Below are positions 37,903 to 46,675 of a DNA stretch of 64,000 nt, one piece after another. Position numbers and translations under genes: made by a program. The notes beneath the pieces were generated by a model. It saw nothing but the letters and a program-made list of their open reading frames with translations, was not told the origin of the DNA and searched no databases. Each line of letters begins with the position of its first letter. Within the stretch, counting starts at the first letter, position 1. The DNA comes from Clostridiales bacterium (GTDB lineage: Bacteria > Bacillota > Clostridia > Oscillospirales > Acutalibacteraceae): NCBI GenBank assembly GCA_019416455.1, contig DXXG01000018.1:106579-170578 (forward strand). The letters run 5' to 3'.

Positions 37903-38367
37903 TCAGTTCCGGCCATGCCCTCTAATCTGGCGAAGAAGGCCCGTGCAGCCTTCCTCTACATCCTGCCAGGTGGTGTCAAAATCATCGGTGTACCAGGGAT
38001 CCGCCACTTCGCCGGGCCGGCAGGTGTAGTCCATCAGCAGGTGGATCTTGTGAGAGGGATCGCCGCCGCACATCCTGGTCATGTTCCGCAGGTTGGCCTG
38101 ATCCATGCCGATGAGCAAGTCGTACTTTTCATAATCACTGCTGCGAAGCTGACGGGCCCTTTTCCCGGAACAGTCAATGCCATGCTGGGCCAGCTTGCAC
38201 CGGGCGGGAGGATAGACAGGGTTGCCGATCTCCTCTGTGCTGGTGGCGGCCGATTCGATATGGAACTCCTGTTCCAGACCGGCTTTCTTCACTAGATCCT
38301 TCATAATGAACTCCGCCATGGGGCTCCTGCAAATATTGCCGTGGCACACAAAAAGTATGTTAGTCAT
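37903..38367 (-). CDS. Low-molecular-weight protein-tyrosine phosphatase
   Basis: A 154-residue cytoplasmic phosphatase. The P-loop CHGNICRS carries the nucleophile Cys8 and Arg14, and the general acid Asp lies in ADPWYTDDF. ATG 38367 is preferred over TTG 38373. In Firmicutes such enzymes often reverse tyrosine phosphorylation in capsule or exopolysaccharide control; the polysaccharide-type operon 650 bases away on the same strand makes that attractive, but no tyrosine kinase gene is seen in the window. Confidence 0.9.
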   Translation of the reverse strand: MTNILFVCHGNICRSPMAEFIMKDLVKKAGLEQEFHIESAATSTEEIGNPVYPPARCKLAQHGIDCSGKRARQLRSSDYEKYDLLIGMDQANLRNMTRMCGGDPSHKIHLLMDYTCRPGEVADPWYTDDFDTTWQDVEEGCTGLLRQIRGHGRN

Positions 38368-38469
38368 GTCCAATACACTCCGATCCCGTCAATTTCCACC
38401 TAGTATAGCACACAACCGTGGATCCGTCGAGATGGAGCTCGGGCGACAGTAAAGGAGTTGCCATAAAAG

Positions 38470-38511
38470 CAAAGAAGAACTCACTCCGTAAAGAATGAGC
38501 TCTTCTTCTTT
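38470..38511 (-). terminator. Terminator after the chemoreceptor remnant
   Basis: On the minus strand AAGAAGAGCTCA pairs with the inverted copy TGAGTTCTTCTT (one mismatch), followed by a T-rich tract. It also could end the long polysaccharide operon. Confidence 0.65.
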
Positions 38512-38532
38512 ATAAATGAAAGCTGCTACCCC

Positions 38533-38748
38533 TTAATACTTGTTATAAAATCCGCTTGTGAAGTCCGTATCCTCCAGGGGAGCCTGGTCAGCGAATGAAA
38601 CATTGCCGGGGTTTGGATTTTCTCCGATCTTAAACGTGCTGATCAGTGCTTGCATCATGGTAGCCTGACCAGAAAGCTCCTCGCTTGCGGCAGCGCTTTC
38701 TTCCGCGGACGGCTTTTCAGTCCTCACAAATGAGGGGCAGGGTACCAA
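38533..38748 (-). pseudogene. Remnant of a methyl-accepting chemotaxis protein
   Basis: The short frame contains AEESAAASEELSGQA, the near-invariant C-terminal helix of chemoreceptors, followed by a short tail to the stop. The long signalling and membrane domains are absent. Upstream on the same strand (about 38763-38855) another frame reads as a plausible peptide ending in a stop, consistent with a broken gene. A terminator follows it. No other chemotaxis gene is present, so this is read as a decayed copy. Confidence 0.6.
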
Positions 38749-39015
38749 TACCGGGATTTTACTTCAAAATCTGACCACATAGTTTATCCATTTTATTTGC
38801 AGATTCATCGACGATAAACTTGTCTGAATCATTTGGCTGCGGAGCTGTAAATGTCTAGGGAAAGCCCATTGCGTTTAAGATCTTTGATCCCCAAAAAGCA
38901 TTTTTATATCATTTCATTTTACCATTATGGATCCCACAAGGGTTCTATGCGTAAATGGGATACGCATCCATCGCCTTTTGGGATAAAGAGACCGGATGGA
39001 TTTATCCGGCCTCCC
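38749..39015. other. Gene-free stretch with decayed coding sequence
   Basis: No intact gene. On the minus strand a frame of about 30 codons ends at 38763-38765 and may be part of the chemoreceptor remnant. A small stem, ATGCGTA with TACGCAT near 38948-38968, lies downstream of the coiled-coil gene but lacks a T-run. Confidence 0.35.
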
Positions 39016-39588
39016 TCAGTCTTCCGTTCCGGTTTTTTTCGGCAGCAGGGAGAGATTGGCCCCCGTCCCGGGAGCGGCGGCAGACAAGTCCTTTGCCTGA
39101 CGTTCCAGTTCCCCGGTCTGGGCGTCCATGGTTTGGAGCAGTTGTTGGAAAGACCCGCGCAGCTGGCGAATCTGGTCCGCGTATCCTTCCAACGTGTCTT
39201 TCTGCTGTTTGGCCTTTTCCTGGAGCTGACTGCGGAGACGCTCCTCCTGCTCCTGGGTTTCAGTCCGCATCTTTCGGGCAAACGCCTGGGCTTCCAAGAG
39301 CGTGGTGGAAATAAGATCTTGCTGTTCGTACTGGGCCTGGCGTTCCGACCGCAGGACACGCAATTCCTCTTCCAGAGCCTCGATCTGTGCCTGCCGCTCC
39401 GAGCGCAGAGCGCGCAGTTCTTCTTCCAAAGCTGCGATCTTTGCTTGAGCTTCCTCCAGGACCTTGACGTTTTGAGCGTCCTTTTCCATCAGTTTGGCTG
39501 AAAAAGCTTCTTCCATGGACGCCACCAGCATATAGACGCTGTCTTTTTGATACCCAAACAATCCGACTTTCAGTTGTTCCATATCCAT
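39016..39588 (-). CDS. DivIVA-like coiled-coil protein
   Basis: A 190-residue protein, the last gene of the polysaccharide operon. Its N-terminus (LKVGLFGYQKDSVYMLVASM) resembles the membrane-curvature-sensing start of DivIVA/GpsB proteins, and residues 30-165 are almost unbroken coiled coil rich in Glu, Gln and Arg. Residues 53-70 and 71-88 are nearly identical copies, a recent in-frame duplication. GGTGGAGGG precedes ATG 39588. It may position the biosynthetic complex at the septum or poles; this is inference from fold and neighbours. Confidence 0.65.
   Translation of the reverse strand: MDMEQLKVGLFGYQKDSVYMLVASMEEAFSAKLMEKDAQNVKVLEEAQAKIAALEEELRALRSERQAQIEALEEELRVLRSERQAQYEQQDLISTTLLEAQAFARKMRTETQEQEERLRSQLQEKAKQQKDTLEGYADQIRQLRGSFQQLLQTMDAQTGELERQAKDLSAAAPGTGANLSLLPKKTGTED
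39325..39432 (-). repeat. Tandem 54-base repeat within the coiled-coil gene
   Basis: Two adjacent 54-base units (39379-39432 and 39325-39378) encode the 18-residue repeat ALEEELRxLRSERQAQxE. The length is compatible with keeping a coiled coil in register only approximately (18 is close to 5/2 heptads plus a stutter). Confidence 0.8.
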
Positions 39589-39616
39589 AGTACCCTCCAC
39601 CTTTCTTTGACCGGAT

Positions 39617-41020
39617 TTAATTTAAGTTGATCTTCTTTCGCTGAATCTTTTTCCATTGATTTTTTCTGTGGCGGTATCCAAACAAGGAGATCATCCGCAC
39701 CCAAGCCAAGACAAACCGCAGACAGGAGACCTCCAAAGCGCACAGGCCGATGGCCTTGCCAATATCCATGGGTGACAGCTTCAGGTCGATGGTATGGACC
39801 CTGGCAAAAAAGGCTGTCAGTGACAGGATAGCCGTGTAGACGATATAAATGACCATGTACAGCAGCATGAATGGGAGGTTGAGAAAATCCAGAGCCGCCG
39901 CCATGGCCATGGTCAGCACCCCGAACACCTCGATGTAGGGGGACAACAGCTCATAAATGAGGAAATACACATAGGAAACAAAACTGACCATGCCGTATCG
40001 GGGATTTGCCAGGATCCTTCTGTGGCCGATCATGCTTTGAAAAAGACCGATATGCCACCGGCGGCGCTGTCCCAGCAGATCCCGCAGCCGTTCCGGCACC
40101 TGAGTCCAGCAGATGGCGTCCGTGGCGAAGCGAATGCGGTAGGGGCGCCTGTTCTCCCGGCAGAATTCGTGGAGTTTCACTACCAGCTCCATGTCCTCTC
40201 CCACGGTGTTGGTGGCGTATCCTCCCGCCGCCACGACCACGCTCTTTTGAAAAAGCCCGAAAGCCCCCGAAATAATGATGCTGCCGTTGAACTTGTCGAA
40301 CATGATCCGGGACGCCAGGAAGGAGCGGTCGTATTCCAGCACCTGCATGCAGGCCAGTAGGTTCTGTGGCATCCGGTAACGGACCACCCGTCCGTTTTCC
40401 ACTTTCGCTCCATTGCAGGGGCGCACGGTCCCGCCTACGGCCACTACGTTGTCCTCTTCCAGCACAGGCCGAACGATCTTGTCCAGAGAATCGTATTGAA
40501 GGATGGAGTCCGCGTCCATACACAGAAAATAGGGATAGCGGCACGCGTTGATCCCCATGTTCAGGGCGTCCGCCTTGCCGCCGTTCCTTTTTCGGATCAA
40601 GGTGATAGGCACCTTCCATTCCTTGCTTTCGTACACTTCTATCACCGGCTGGCAGGGCAGTTTTTGATGGATGGGGCGCAGGACCTGGATCATGTGGAAC
40701 GCGTCCTGCACCACCTGAGCGGTGTTGTCCGTGGAGCCGTCATCTACGATGACGATCTCATACAGCCGGTATTCCAAGGCTAGCAGGGAGCGGATGGCGG
40801 ACACAATGGTCACCGCTTCGTTATAGGCAGGAATCAAAATGGATACCGGCACATAGTAGTCGTTGGCCAGTTCGTTTTTCATGGCCATTCTTCTTTTGGC
40901 GCTGTACAGAGTGGTGGATCCTATGGTGACGGACAAAAACAGGAAACTGGCGTACCCCACCATATACAGCACGAAAAACACGCCCACAGCATTGAAAAAT
41001 GTTTGAAATACTTCCCTCAT
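39617..41020 (-). CDS. Processive family 2 glycosyltransferase, membrane-bound
   Basis: Polysaccharide synthase of 467 residues in the BcsA/PgaC/hyaluronan-synthase style. An N-terminal membrane helix (about 8-32) is followed by the GT2 domain: DDGST at 93-97, the DAD metal motif at 169-171, GED at 274-276 and QRRRW at 318-322, the signature of processive enzymes. Four or so C-terminal membrane helices would form the export channel. The start overlaps the HEAT-protein gene by ATGA; a longer open frame to 41191 lies inside that gene. The polymer is unknown (glucan, GlcNAc polymer or other). Confidence 0.9.
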   Translation of the reverse strand: MREVFQTFFNAVGVFFVLYMVGYASFLFLSVTIGSTTLYSAKRRMAMKNELANDYYVPVSILIPAYNEAVTIVSAIRSLLALEYRLYEIVIVDDGSTDNTAQVVQDAFHMIQVLRPIHQKLPCQPVIEVYESKEWKVPITLIRKRNGGKADALNMGINACRYPYFLCMDADSILQYDSLDKIVRPVLEEDNVVAVGGTVRPCNGAKVENGRVVRYRMPQNLLACMQVLEYDRSFLASRIMFDKFNGSIIISGAFGLFQKSVVVAAGGYATNTVGEDMELVVKLHEFCRENRRPYRIRFATDAICWTQVPERLRDLLGQRRRWHIGLFQSMIGHRRILANPRYGMVSFVSYVYFLIYELLSPYIEVFGVLTMAMAAALDFLNLPFMLLYMVIYIVYTAILSLTAFFARVHTIDLKLSPMDIGKAIGLCALEVSCLRFVLAWVRMISLFGYRHRKNQWKKIQRKKINLN

Positions 41021-42141
41021 ACCGCTGCCACCGTCTCTTTCTTCCAGGTCTGTTCCATACGGCTCAGTTCCATGCGGTAAAGGATCATTTCCCGGGCGTA
41101 GCGGTCCTGCCGGCCCACTAGTTTCAAAAGATCCCCGTGGCTCAGGTGGTGGGCTTCCAGGCTGGCCGCGGCATTGTAACGGACATACCAATTCCTGCTG
41201 TGGAGGGCCTTGGCCAGGGCGTCTATCACGTCCTCTCCTTCGTAGCTCCCCAGAGCCGTAGCGCTGATGGCGGCGTACTCCCAGTTTTGGGCATCGTCCT
41301 CTTCCAGGAATTCCAGCAGTTTTTCCCTTGCCGGGGGATACTGGTGGCGGCCAAAGTAGCGGATTGCCGCGAAGTGCAGTTCCCGGTCCTCTTTGGGGTC
41401 CACCATGATCTCAAACATCTCCGAGCAGTAGTCGCCTTTTTGAAAGCGTATGTAGTTCAGCAGCCCCAACTTGGTCCGGGGGGAAAATTCATCTAAATGC
41501 TCCCAAAAGCTCTGGATGAGCCGGGAGACATCTCCCGTGTAAGTCAGCAGGCACTCGGTGAGGATCTTTTCATGCAGAAATCCTACGCCTTGGTCCTGAA
41601 TTTCCACCGCCTGCAAAATATGCTCCCAACTGCCGAAGGCGCACAAGGCTTTCAAGGCGTTGACCCGGCAGTAGAGGCTTTCTTTTTTCATGTAGTCTAC
41701 CAAAATGTTTTGGATCATCTCCATGGGCATGTATTTGGCGATCTTGTGACGGCGGAGAAAGTAGGCGAAGTAAGCGGCCTGAAGGCTCTCCCGTCCCCGG
41801 TATACCACCGCCAGACGCAGGATCACCCCTCGGATCTGCATCAGATACTGCCTTACGGGCTGTGGGCCATCTTCCTGATGCAGACGGTCCAGGGTCTGGT
41901 CGAAGGCCATCAGGTAGCGGATATGGATCAATTTCCGTCCCAGCCACCGAATGTGACTTATCTCCACTGGGTGTCCCTTGGACAGGCGGCACAGCTGCTG
42001 CTCCACCGCGGACTGGAGCCGGGCGCTGCGCCGTTCCATTCTGGTATCTCTGCCTCGGATGGTCAGGCCGTATATGAGATTGAAGGCGATCATGCTCAGG
42101 CATATGATGCCATACGCGTACAACAAAATCTCGCCGCCCAC
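41017..42141 (-). CDS. Membrane-anchored HEAT-repeat protein
   Basis: A 374-residue protein with one N-terminal membrane helix (LLYAYGIICLSMIAFNLIYG) and a cytoplasmic array of helical repeats of HEAT type, clearest between about 150 and 350 (YCRVNALKALCAFGS, WYVRYNAAASLEAHH). It starts at GTG 42141, eight bases after GGAGG, and its stop overlaps the glycosyltransferase start. It probably serves as a scaffold for the synthase; no enzymatic motif is visible. Confidence 0.75.
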   Translation of the reverse strand: MGGEILLYAYGIICLSMIAFNLIYGLTIRGRDTRMERRSARLQSAVEQQLCRLSKGHPVEISHIRWLGRKLIHIRYLMAFDQTLDRLHQEDGPQPVRQYLMQIRGVILRLAVVYRGRESLQAAYFAYFLRRHKIAKYMPMEMIQNILVDYMKKESLYCRVNALKALCAFGSWEHILQAVEIQDQGVGFLHEKILTECLLTYTGDVSRLIQSFWEHLDEFSPRTKLGLLNYIRFQKGDYCSEMFEIMVDPKEDRELHFAAIRYFGRHQYPPAREKLLEFLEEDDAQNWEYAAISATALGSYEGEDVIDALAKALHSRNWYVRYNAAASLEAHHLSHGDLLKLVGRQDRYAREMILYRMELSRMEQTWKKETVAAV

Positions 42142-42168
42142 AGGTTTCGCCTCCTGTCTTTGGGGAGA

Positions 42169-44421
42169 TCAGGGATCCGATCCCGCCCAGTGATCTTGAA
42201 GGATATAGTAGGACTCTTTCAGCCGCTCGTGATAGGTCACCGTCCGACCCCAGCCCTCCAGGTCGAAAGACGCCATGGGGACGGTGTGTCCGCCTCCTGT
42301 TTCCCAGGAAAATCCTACGTACATCTGGTCGATGTGGAGGAACTCCACGCCGTAATGCTCGTAGTAGTCGTCGTGGATCATCATCTCCGAGGGGTTTCCG
42401 AAGTTGAGCAGCTGCCAGGGGATGCGGATCTCTACGCCGTTCTCCGTAAACATGAAGTCTGCCAGGGAATCGAAATCCTCGCTGTCCGGGTCGGCGTTGC
42501 CGTAACGGAGGAGCCCTGTTTCGTAAGTCTCCGCGTAGGCCGACCATTTGCCGGTGAGCAGCGGCGTGGCTGTCTGAAGCATCAGTTCAATGGGTTTGAA
42601 TCGGGCAGAATCTTCCTGAGGCGGGTCGATGAACGGGTCTTGATCGGCGATCTCCCGGAAGAACATGGCCCGAAGCACCTCGTACCGCTCTTGTACCACC
42701 ACACGGCTGTTGTCGGTCCCGTCCATGGAGATGACGAAGTCGCAGGGTCGTTCAAAGGTCAGGTCATAGTTTTTGCAGGAAAGGCTGCCCGTGTCCGGGG
42801 CAGTGTCTATGGGAATGTACAAGCGGTCCTGAGCGGGGTCGAAGGTGTCTGACTCCACATAAAAGTAAAGAAACTTTTCATCGTATTTCATGGAAAGACT
42901 GCCGTCGTCCAGTTCCAGCACCAGATCCTCGCCGCTCCATTCGGAAGCGTCCCCATCCACATAGCAGACGCTTTCCTCATCACCAGGGTCAAAGGTCAGC
43001 AGGCCAAAATACTGTTCGTTGGTCTGGTAGTCGCTCCAATAGGCAGTGTTGTCAAGATCCACCGCGTGCATGGTGTTCCAGGTCCGTTTGAACCACTCGT
43101 CCTGCCAGGTAAACACACAGCTGCCGGCGCTTCCGGCTGCCATAATGTCCTCATAGCAGCGGATGATGGCCTCACCCTGCTCCTGTTCCGTCATATGTCC
43201 TTGGTTCCGGCCTGTGTTGATGTCCCGCTGGGCCATGCCTCGGCCGGTGGACACGCCGTACTCGGAGATCACTACCGGCATGGTGTGATAGTCGTTGAGC
43301 ATCTTCAGGTAGGCGTAGTATGTGTTCACTTCCCCTGTCTGGTCGTAAAAGTCGGTCTGGGTATTTCCCGTGAGAACTTCCTCGATGGGGACACCGTCTT
43401 TTTGTCCGGGATCTTCCTGTTGCACGCCCATCCACGCGGGCTCTTCCTCGAACTCCACAGGGTTCAGCACATAGTTCAAATAATCCGGATAGTAGGGATA
43501 GACATGATAGGACGCGAACTGGCCCGACAGGAACGCCTGCGTGGTCTGGATGTGCTCCACATTTACCTGGGCGCATTTCATGAAGTAAAAACGGATGGCG
43601 TCCGGGTACAGAAAGGGGTCTGTGGTGGGCCAGTTGGAAAAGGCCACCAGCCGCTGTTGTTTGTAGCGGGTGGTCTCGTACTCAATAATGTTGTCCCCGG
43701 CTTGGGCCAGCATGGCCTCGAAAGGAGTGGCGTCCTGGGTGGTGACCATGTAAGTGCCCTGATAGCTGTTCCTTTCCGGGTACTTTTCATTGGTGTACGC
43801 CACTGTCACATCCTCCCACTCCACGCCCAGGATGTAGCCGATCACCCAGGGGGACACGTCCTTCCGGTATCTTCCGGAGCCCAGACCCCGTCCCAGGGAA
43901 AGACTGCGGTTTCCGTGGAGAATGTCCACCAGCGTCCGGCTGTCCTCCAGCAGGGCTTGAAGGAAGTCATCGTCGAAAGCGTCTCTGTGAGAGTTCTGGA
44001 CGTAGTCGTTGACCCACACCCCGTGGAGGAGCCAAAGGGGCTCCTGACCCTGTTCCTCCCGCTGGGTGTTGTACTCATAAAAGGCGTTGTAAAAGTCGTC
44101 CTGAAGAATGGTGTATACCCGGATGGTATTCGCTCCCAGCTCTTGGATCCACTGGAACCAGCGAAAGTAGGTCTCCTTGTCGATGGCGTAGTCGGTGGCC
44201 CACTTCCCAGGGATGCCCACGCCTAAGTTGACGCCCCGGATCTCAAAGGGGACATATTCACCGTCCCGCTCCATGTAGATGGTATCTCCGCCGGTCTTTA
44301 CAAAGGTGGTCACTGGGGTGTCCGGATTTAGGTCGATATACAGTCCCAGGTGGAAGTAGGCGTAATACCCCGCGAAGAGCACCACCACCACGGCGCAGAC
44401 CGCCACGATAAATCGTTTCAT
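42169..44421 (-). CDS. Membrane-anchored glycosidase-like protein (clan GH-A type)
   Basis: A 750-residue protein held by an N-terminal helix (residues 4-23) and facing outwards. Residues 55-400 resemble a clan GH-A barrel: FEIRGVNLG at the first strand, candidate acid-base Glu201 in GVEWED and candidate nucleophile Glu387 in VISEYG. The C-terminal third (about 480-730) is beta-rich and looks like a CBM9-type or DOMON-type sugar-binding domain. Within a polysaccharide operon it could trim, release or transglycosylate the polymer. GGAGG precedes ATG 44421. Exact GH family is uncertain. Confidence 0.7.
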   Translation of the reverse strand: MKRFIVAVCAVVVVLFAGYYAYFHLGLYIDLNPDTPVTTFVKTGGDTIYMERDGEYVPFEIRGVNLGVGIPGKWATDYAIDKETYFRWFQWIQELGANTIRVYTILQDDFYNAFYEYNTQREEQGQEPLWLLHGVWVNDYVQNSHRDAFDDDFLQALLEDSRTLVDILHGNRSLSLGRGLGSGRYRKDVSPWVIGYILGVEWEDVTVAYTNEKYPERNSYQGTYMVTTQDATPFEAMLAQAGDNIIEYETTRYKQQRLVAFSNWPTTDPFLYPDAIRFYFMKCAQVNVEHIQTTQAFLSGQFASYHVYPYYPDYLNYVLNPVEFEEEPAWMGVQQEDPGQKDGVPIEEVLTGNTQTDFYDQTGEVNTYYAYLKMLNDYHTMPVVISEYGVSTGRGMAQRDINTGRNQGHMTEQEQGEAIIRCYEDIMAAGSAGSCVFTWQDEWFKRTWNTMHAVDLDNTAYWSDYQTNEQYFGLLTFDPGDEESVCYVDGDASEWSGEDLVLELDDGSLSMKYDEKFLYFYVESDTFDPAQDRLYIPIDTAPDTGSLSCKNYDLTFERPCDFVISMDGTDNSRVVVQERYEVLRAMFFREIADQDPFIDPPQEDSARFKPIELMLQTATPLLTGKWSAYAETYETGLLRYGNADPDSEDFDSLADFMFTENGVEIRIPWQLLNFGNPSEMMIHDDYYEHYGVEFLHIDQMYVGFSWETGGGHTVPMASFDLEGWGRTVTYHERLKESYYILQDHWAGSDP

Positions 44422-44455
44422 TCCACACCCTCCTCACCCTTTGCGGCTGTGTTTC

Positions 44456-45952
44456 TCAATGGTTGAATTTCTTGTTTTTGGAAGGGTGGCAGAACTGGAG
44501 CAGCTTGTCGATGTTCTCATCCATCCAATAGCCCCGGTCCCGGCAGAAGTCCTTCAGCTGATCCACTGCCTCCAGGTAATCGTCAGGGTTCCGGCTGTCG
44601 GGAGTGAGGGGGCGGTAATCTTCAAAGGTGTAGCCCCACACCGAGAAATTGCGGTCAATGGCGGGGCCAAGGTAAGCGATGGTCTCGTCTATGTAGGTGT
44701 TGAGGTACTCCTCGCTCAAGTAGGACGTCCGCAGTTCCCGATACCGCTCTATGGTGTGATTGACAAAGTTCTCATCCTTCAAGATCATGTAAAACCAGGT
44801 GATGTTTTGCAGCTGGAACCTTTGGGGCTTCAACTGGGATTCGTAGAAGTTGTCACAAGCGGAGTTGAAATCCCAGATGCACATCTTATAGGTCCCCCGC
44901 AGATCCTTGTACATGTATGTGGAGCGTGATCCCACGTCGTAGTTGCAGGTGAATTCGTGGAGGAGGAAATAGTCCGCGAAAGAGTCCATGTCCGCCAGGT
45001 TCCACCAGGCGTAGGGCTCCGTGTTGTAGTCGTAGGAGTAGAGGACTTTTTCGAAATCAGAGAAATCCTGCCGGATATACTCGATCCGCTCCGGGGTCAG
45101 ATTGCCCGCCCCCGGATAGGCAATATCCAACACGTTGTAGGTCCGCAACGCGTATTGGGTGAAGGTTTCGATATTCTTCATGGGAGTGCTGCTGCCCCGG
45201 TCCAGCCGGACCACATAGCTGACGGCGTCGGAACCGTCCTGGGGCATGGTCATTTTCAGACGGCTGTCCTCTCCGTTGGTGATGGTTTCCGTCATCAGGT
45301 ATAACCCCAGATATTCCCCGTTGAGGATGACTTCGCAGAAACGCACATTGGGAGCGTAATCCATGATTTCCCCGGCAATGTTGTACCACATATAGTTTCG
45401 GATCAGGGTCTTGTCTAGATAGGGACCGTGGAGCGCCCATTCATGGTGGGGGTCCATCCCCAGCATCTGCGCGTCTCGGTTGGATTCTCCGTCATCTGTG
45501 GTCAAGCTGAGGAGATATCCTTTTTTGTCGTGGAGGCGGGAAGTGTTTCCCCGAATGCGGATCTGAGCCGCGGACTGCAAGGTAGGTTCGTCTCCCGGAT
45601 GATTGTTGCTGTCCGTATGATCCACTACGCTGACCTGACAGGCGATGGTCTTGCTGCCGTCCTCCGCCAGCGTCACTTGGGTGTATTCGTATTCATGGTC
45701 CTCTGGTTTCAGGAGGGTCCCGTCAGAGGAAAGAGGCTCGCCGGGAACATCCACGCCCCCGGTGTCCAGGATCACCAAAGGCAGATGGGTGCATAATTGG
45801 CTGCCGTCGCAGTCACATCCCTGGTCCGGGCCTCTGGATGTCAGGTGCTGGTGGATCCTCCGTTCTCCGTTTTCTGGACTGTAAAAGGAAAACGCGGCCA
45901 TCGCCAGCACCATGACCGCGGTCATTACCAAGCCTAAAACCCGATACTTCAT
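44456..45952 (-). CDS. CotH-like kinase family protein, exported
   Basis: CotH proteins have an atypical kinase fold and phosphorylate spore-coat proteins in Bacillus. This 498-residue member has an N-terminal membrane segment (4-24), so it should sit outside the membrane. Conserved pieces are IRIRGNTSR (131-139), DKTLIRNYMWYNIAGEI (180-196), YLGLYLMTETI (214-224) and the metal motif WDFNSACDN (360-368), where Asn363 takes the place of the second Asp of WDxD. A Cys-rich patch (CDCDGSQLC, 46-54) follows the anchor. A source of ATP outside the cell is not obvious; a different donor or a binding role is possible. Confidence 0.82.
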   Translation of the reverse strand: MKYRVLGLVMTAVMVLAMAAFSFYSPENGERRIHQHLTSRGPDQGCDCDGSQLCTHLPLVILDTGGVDVPGEPLSSDGTLLKPEDHEYEYTQVTLAEDGSKTIACQVSVVDHTDSNNHPGDEPTLQSAAQIRIRGNTSRLHDKKGYLLSLTTDDGESNRDAQMLGMDPHHEWALHGPYLDKTLIRNYMWYNIAGEIMDYAPNVRFCEVILNGEYLGLYLMTETITNGEDSRLKMTMPQDGSDAVSYVVRLDRGSSTPMKNIETFTQYALRTYNVLDIAYPGAGNLTPERIEYIRQDFSDFEKVLYSYDYNTEPYAWWNLADMDSFADYFLLHEFTCNYDVGSRSTYMYKDLRGTYKMCIWDFNSACDNFYESQLKPQRFQLQNITWFYMILKDENFVNHTIERYRELRTSYLSEEYLNTYIDETIAYLGPAIDRNFSVWGYTFEDYRPLTPDSRNPDDYLEAVDQLKDFCRDRGYWMDENIDKLLQFCHPSKNKKFNH

Positions 45953-45981
45953 CAGATCGTGCCACCTTCCTCGGGGTCCAC

Positions 45982-46656
45982 TCAGCTGCTGATCTCATCG
46001 TTTTGCGCTACCACATTGACATATTCCACATTGCCCAGGCCGTAAAGGGTCTGGGTGATGCTTTTGCCTCGGTTCCCTTGTTCCAGGACTTTCCGACTCA
46101 TTTCATAAATGAATTCCACGCTGTCCTGGGTGGTGTTTTTGACCCGGAGATTGGCTTTCCGGGAGAATTTCTGAAATACGATGGATTCGATCTGTTCTTC
46201 GTTGGTCCGGGCGGCACGGATGATGAGCAGCATCCTGGTGTTGTTACGGATCCTCCCGAACAGCAGCAGCATAAGAAAGACGAAAGCGCTGCCGATGCCC
46301 GCCACCAGATAGTCGCCGGAACCGCAGCAGATGCCCACTACAATGGCCCAAAAGATGTACATGGTGTCCCGGGAGTCCTTAATGGCGGTGCGGAAACGGA
46401 CAATGGACAAAGCACCCACCATGCCCAGAGATAACGCGATGTTGTTGCCGATGACGATCATCACCGTGGTGGTGATCAAAGTCAGGGCCGCCAGAGAGAC
46501 GTTGAATTTTTTGCTGTATATGCTGCCGTCGTGGGACAGCCAGTAGGACAAAAAGATAAAAAAGGCCAGTACGGCAGCGGCAGACATTCGCAGAGCGATG
46601 GTCTCCACCGACAACTGACCGGTAGAATCAAACAGTTTTAAGATGGTTTCTCGCAT
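45982..46656 (-). CDS. DUF4956 membrane protein
   Basis: A 224-residue protein with about four membrane helices in the first 130 residues and a soluble C-terminal domain. The stretch SLGMVGALSIVRFRTAIKD is the hallmark of DUF4956. The family has no proven activity but is repeatedly found next to VTC-domain and CotH genes, as here. GGAGG precedes the start. It may form the membrane path or partner of the polyphosphate polymerase, analogous to the membrane part of the yeast VTC complex (inference). Confidence 0.85.
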   Translation of the reverse strand: MRETILKLFDSTGQLSVETIALRMSAAAVLAFFIFLSYWLSHDGSIYSKKFNVSLAALTLITTTVMIVIGNNIALSLGMVGALSIVRFRTAIKDSRDTMYIFWAIVVGICCGSGDYLVAGIGSAFVFLMLLLFGRIRNNTRMLLIIRAARTNEEQIESIVFQKFSRKANLRVKNTTQDSVEFIYEMSRKVLEQGNRGKSITQTLYGLGNVEYVNVVAQNDEISS

Positions 46657-46675
46657 ACAGGGTCCTCCGATAGTT

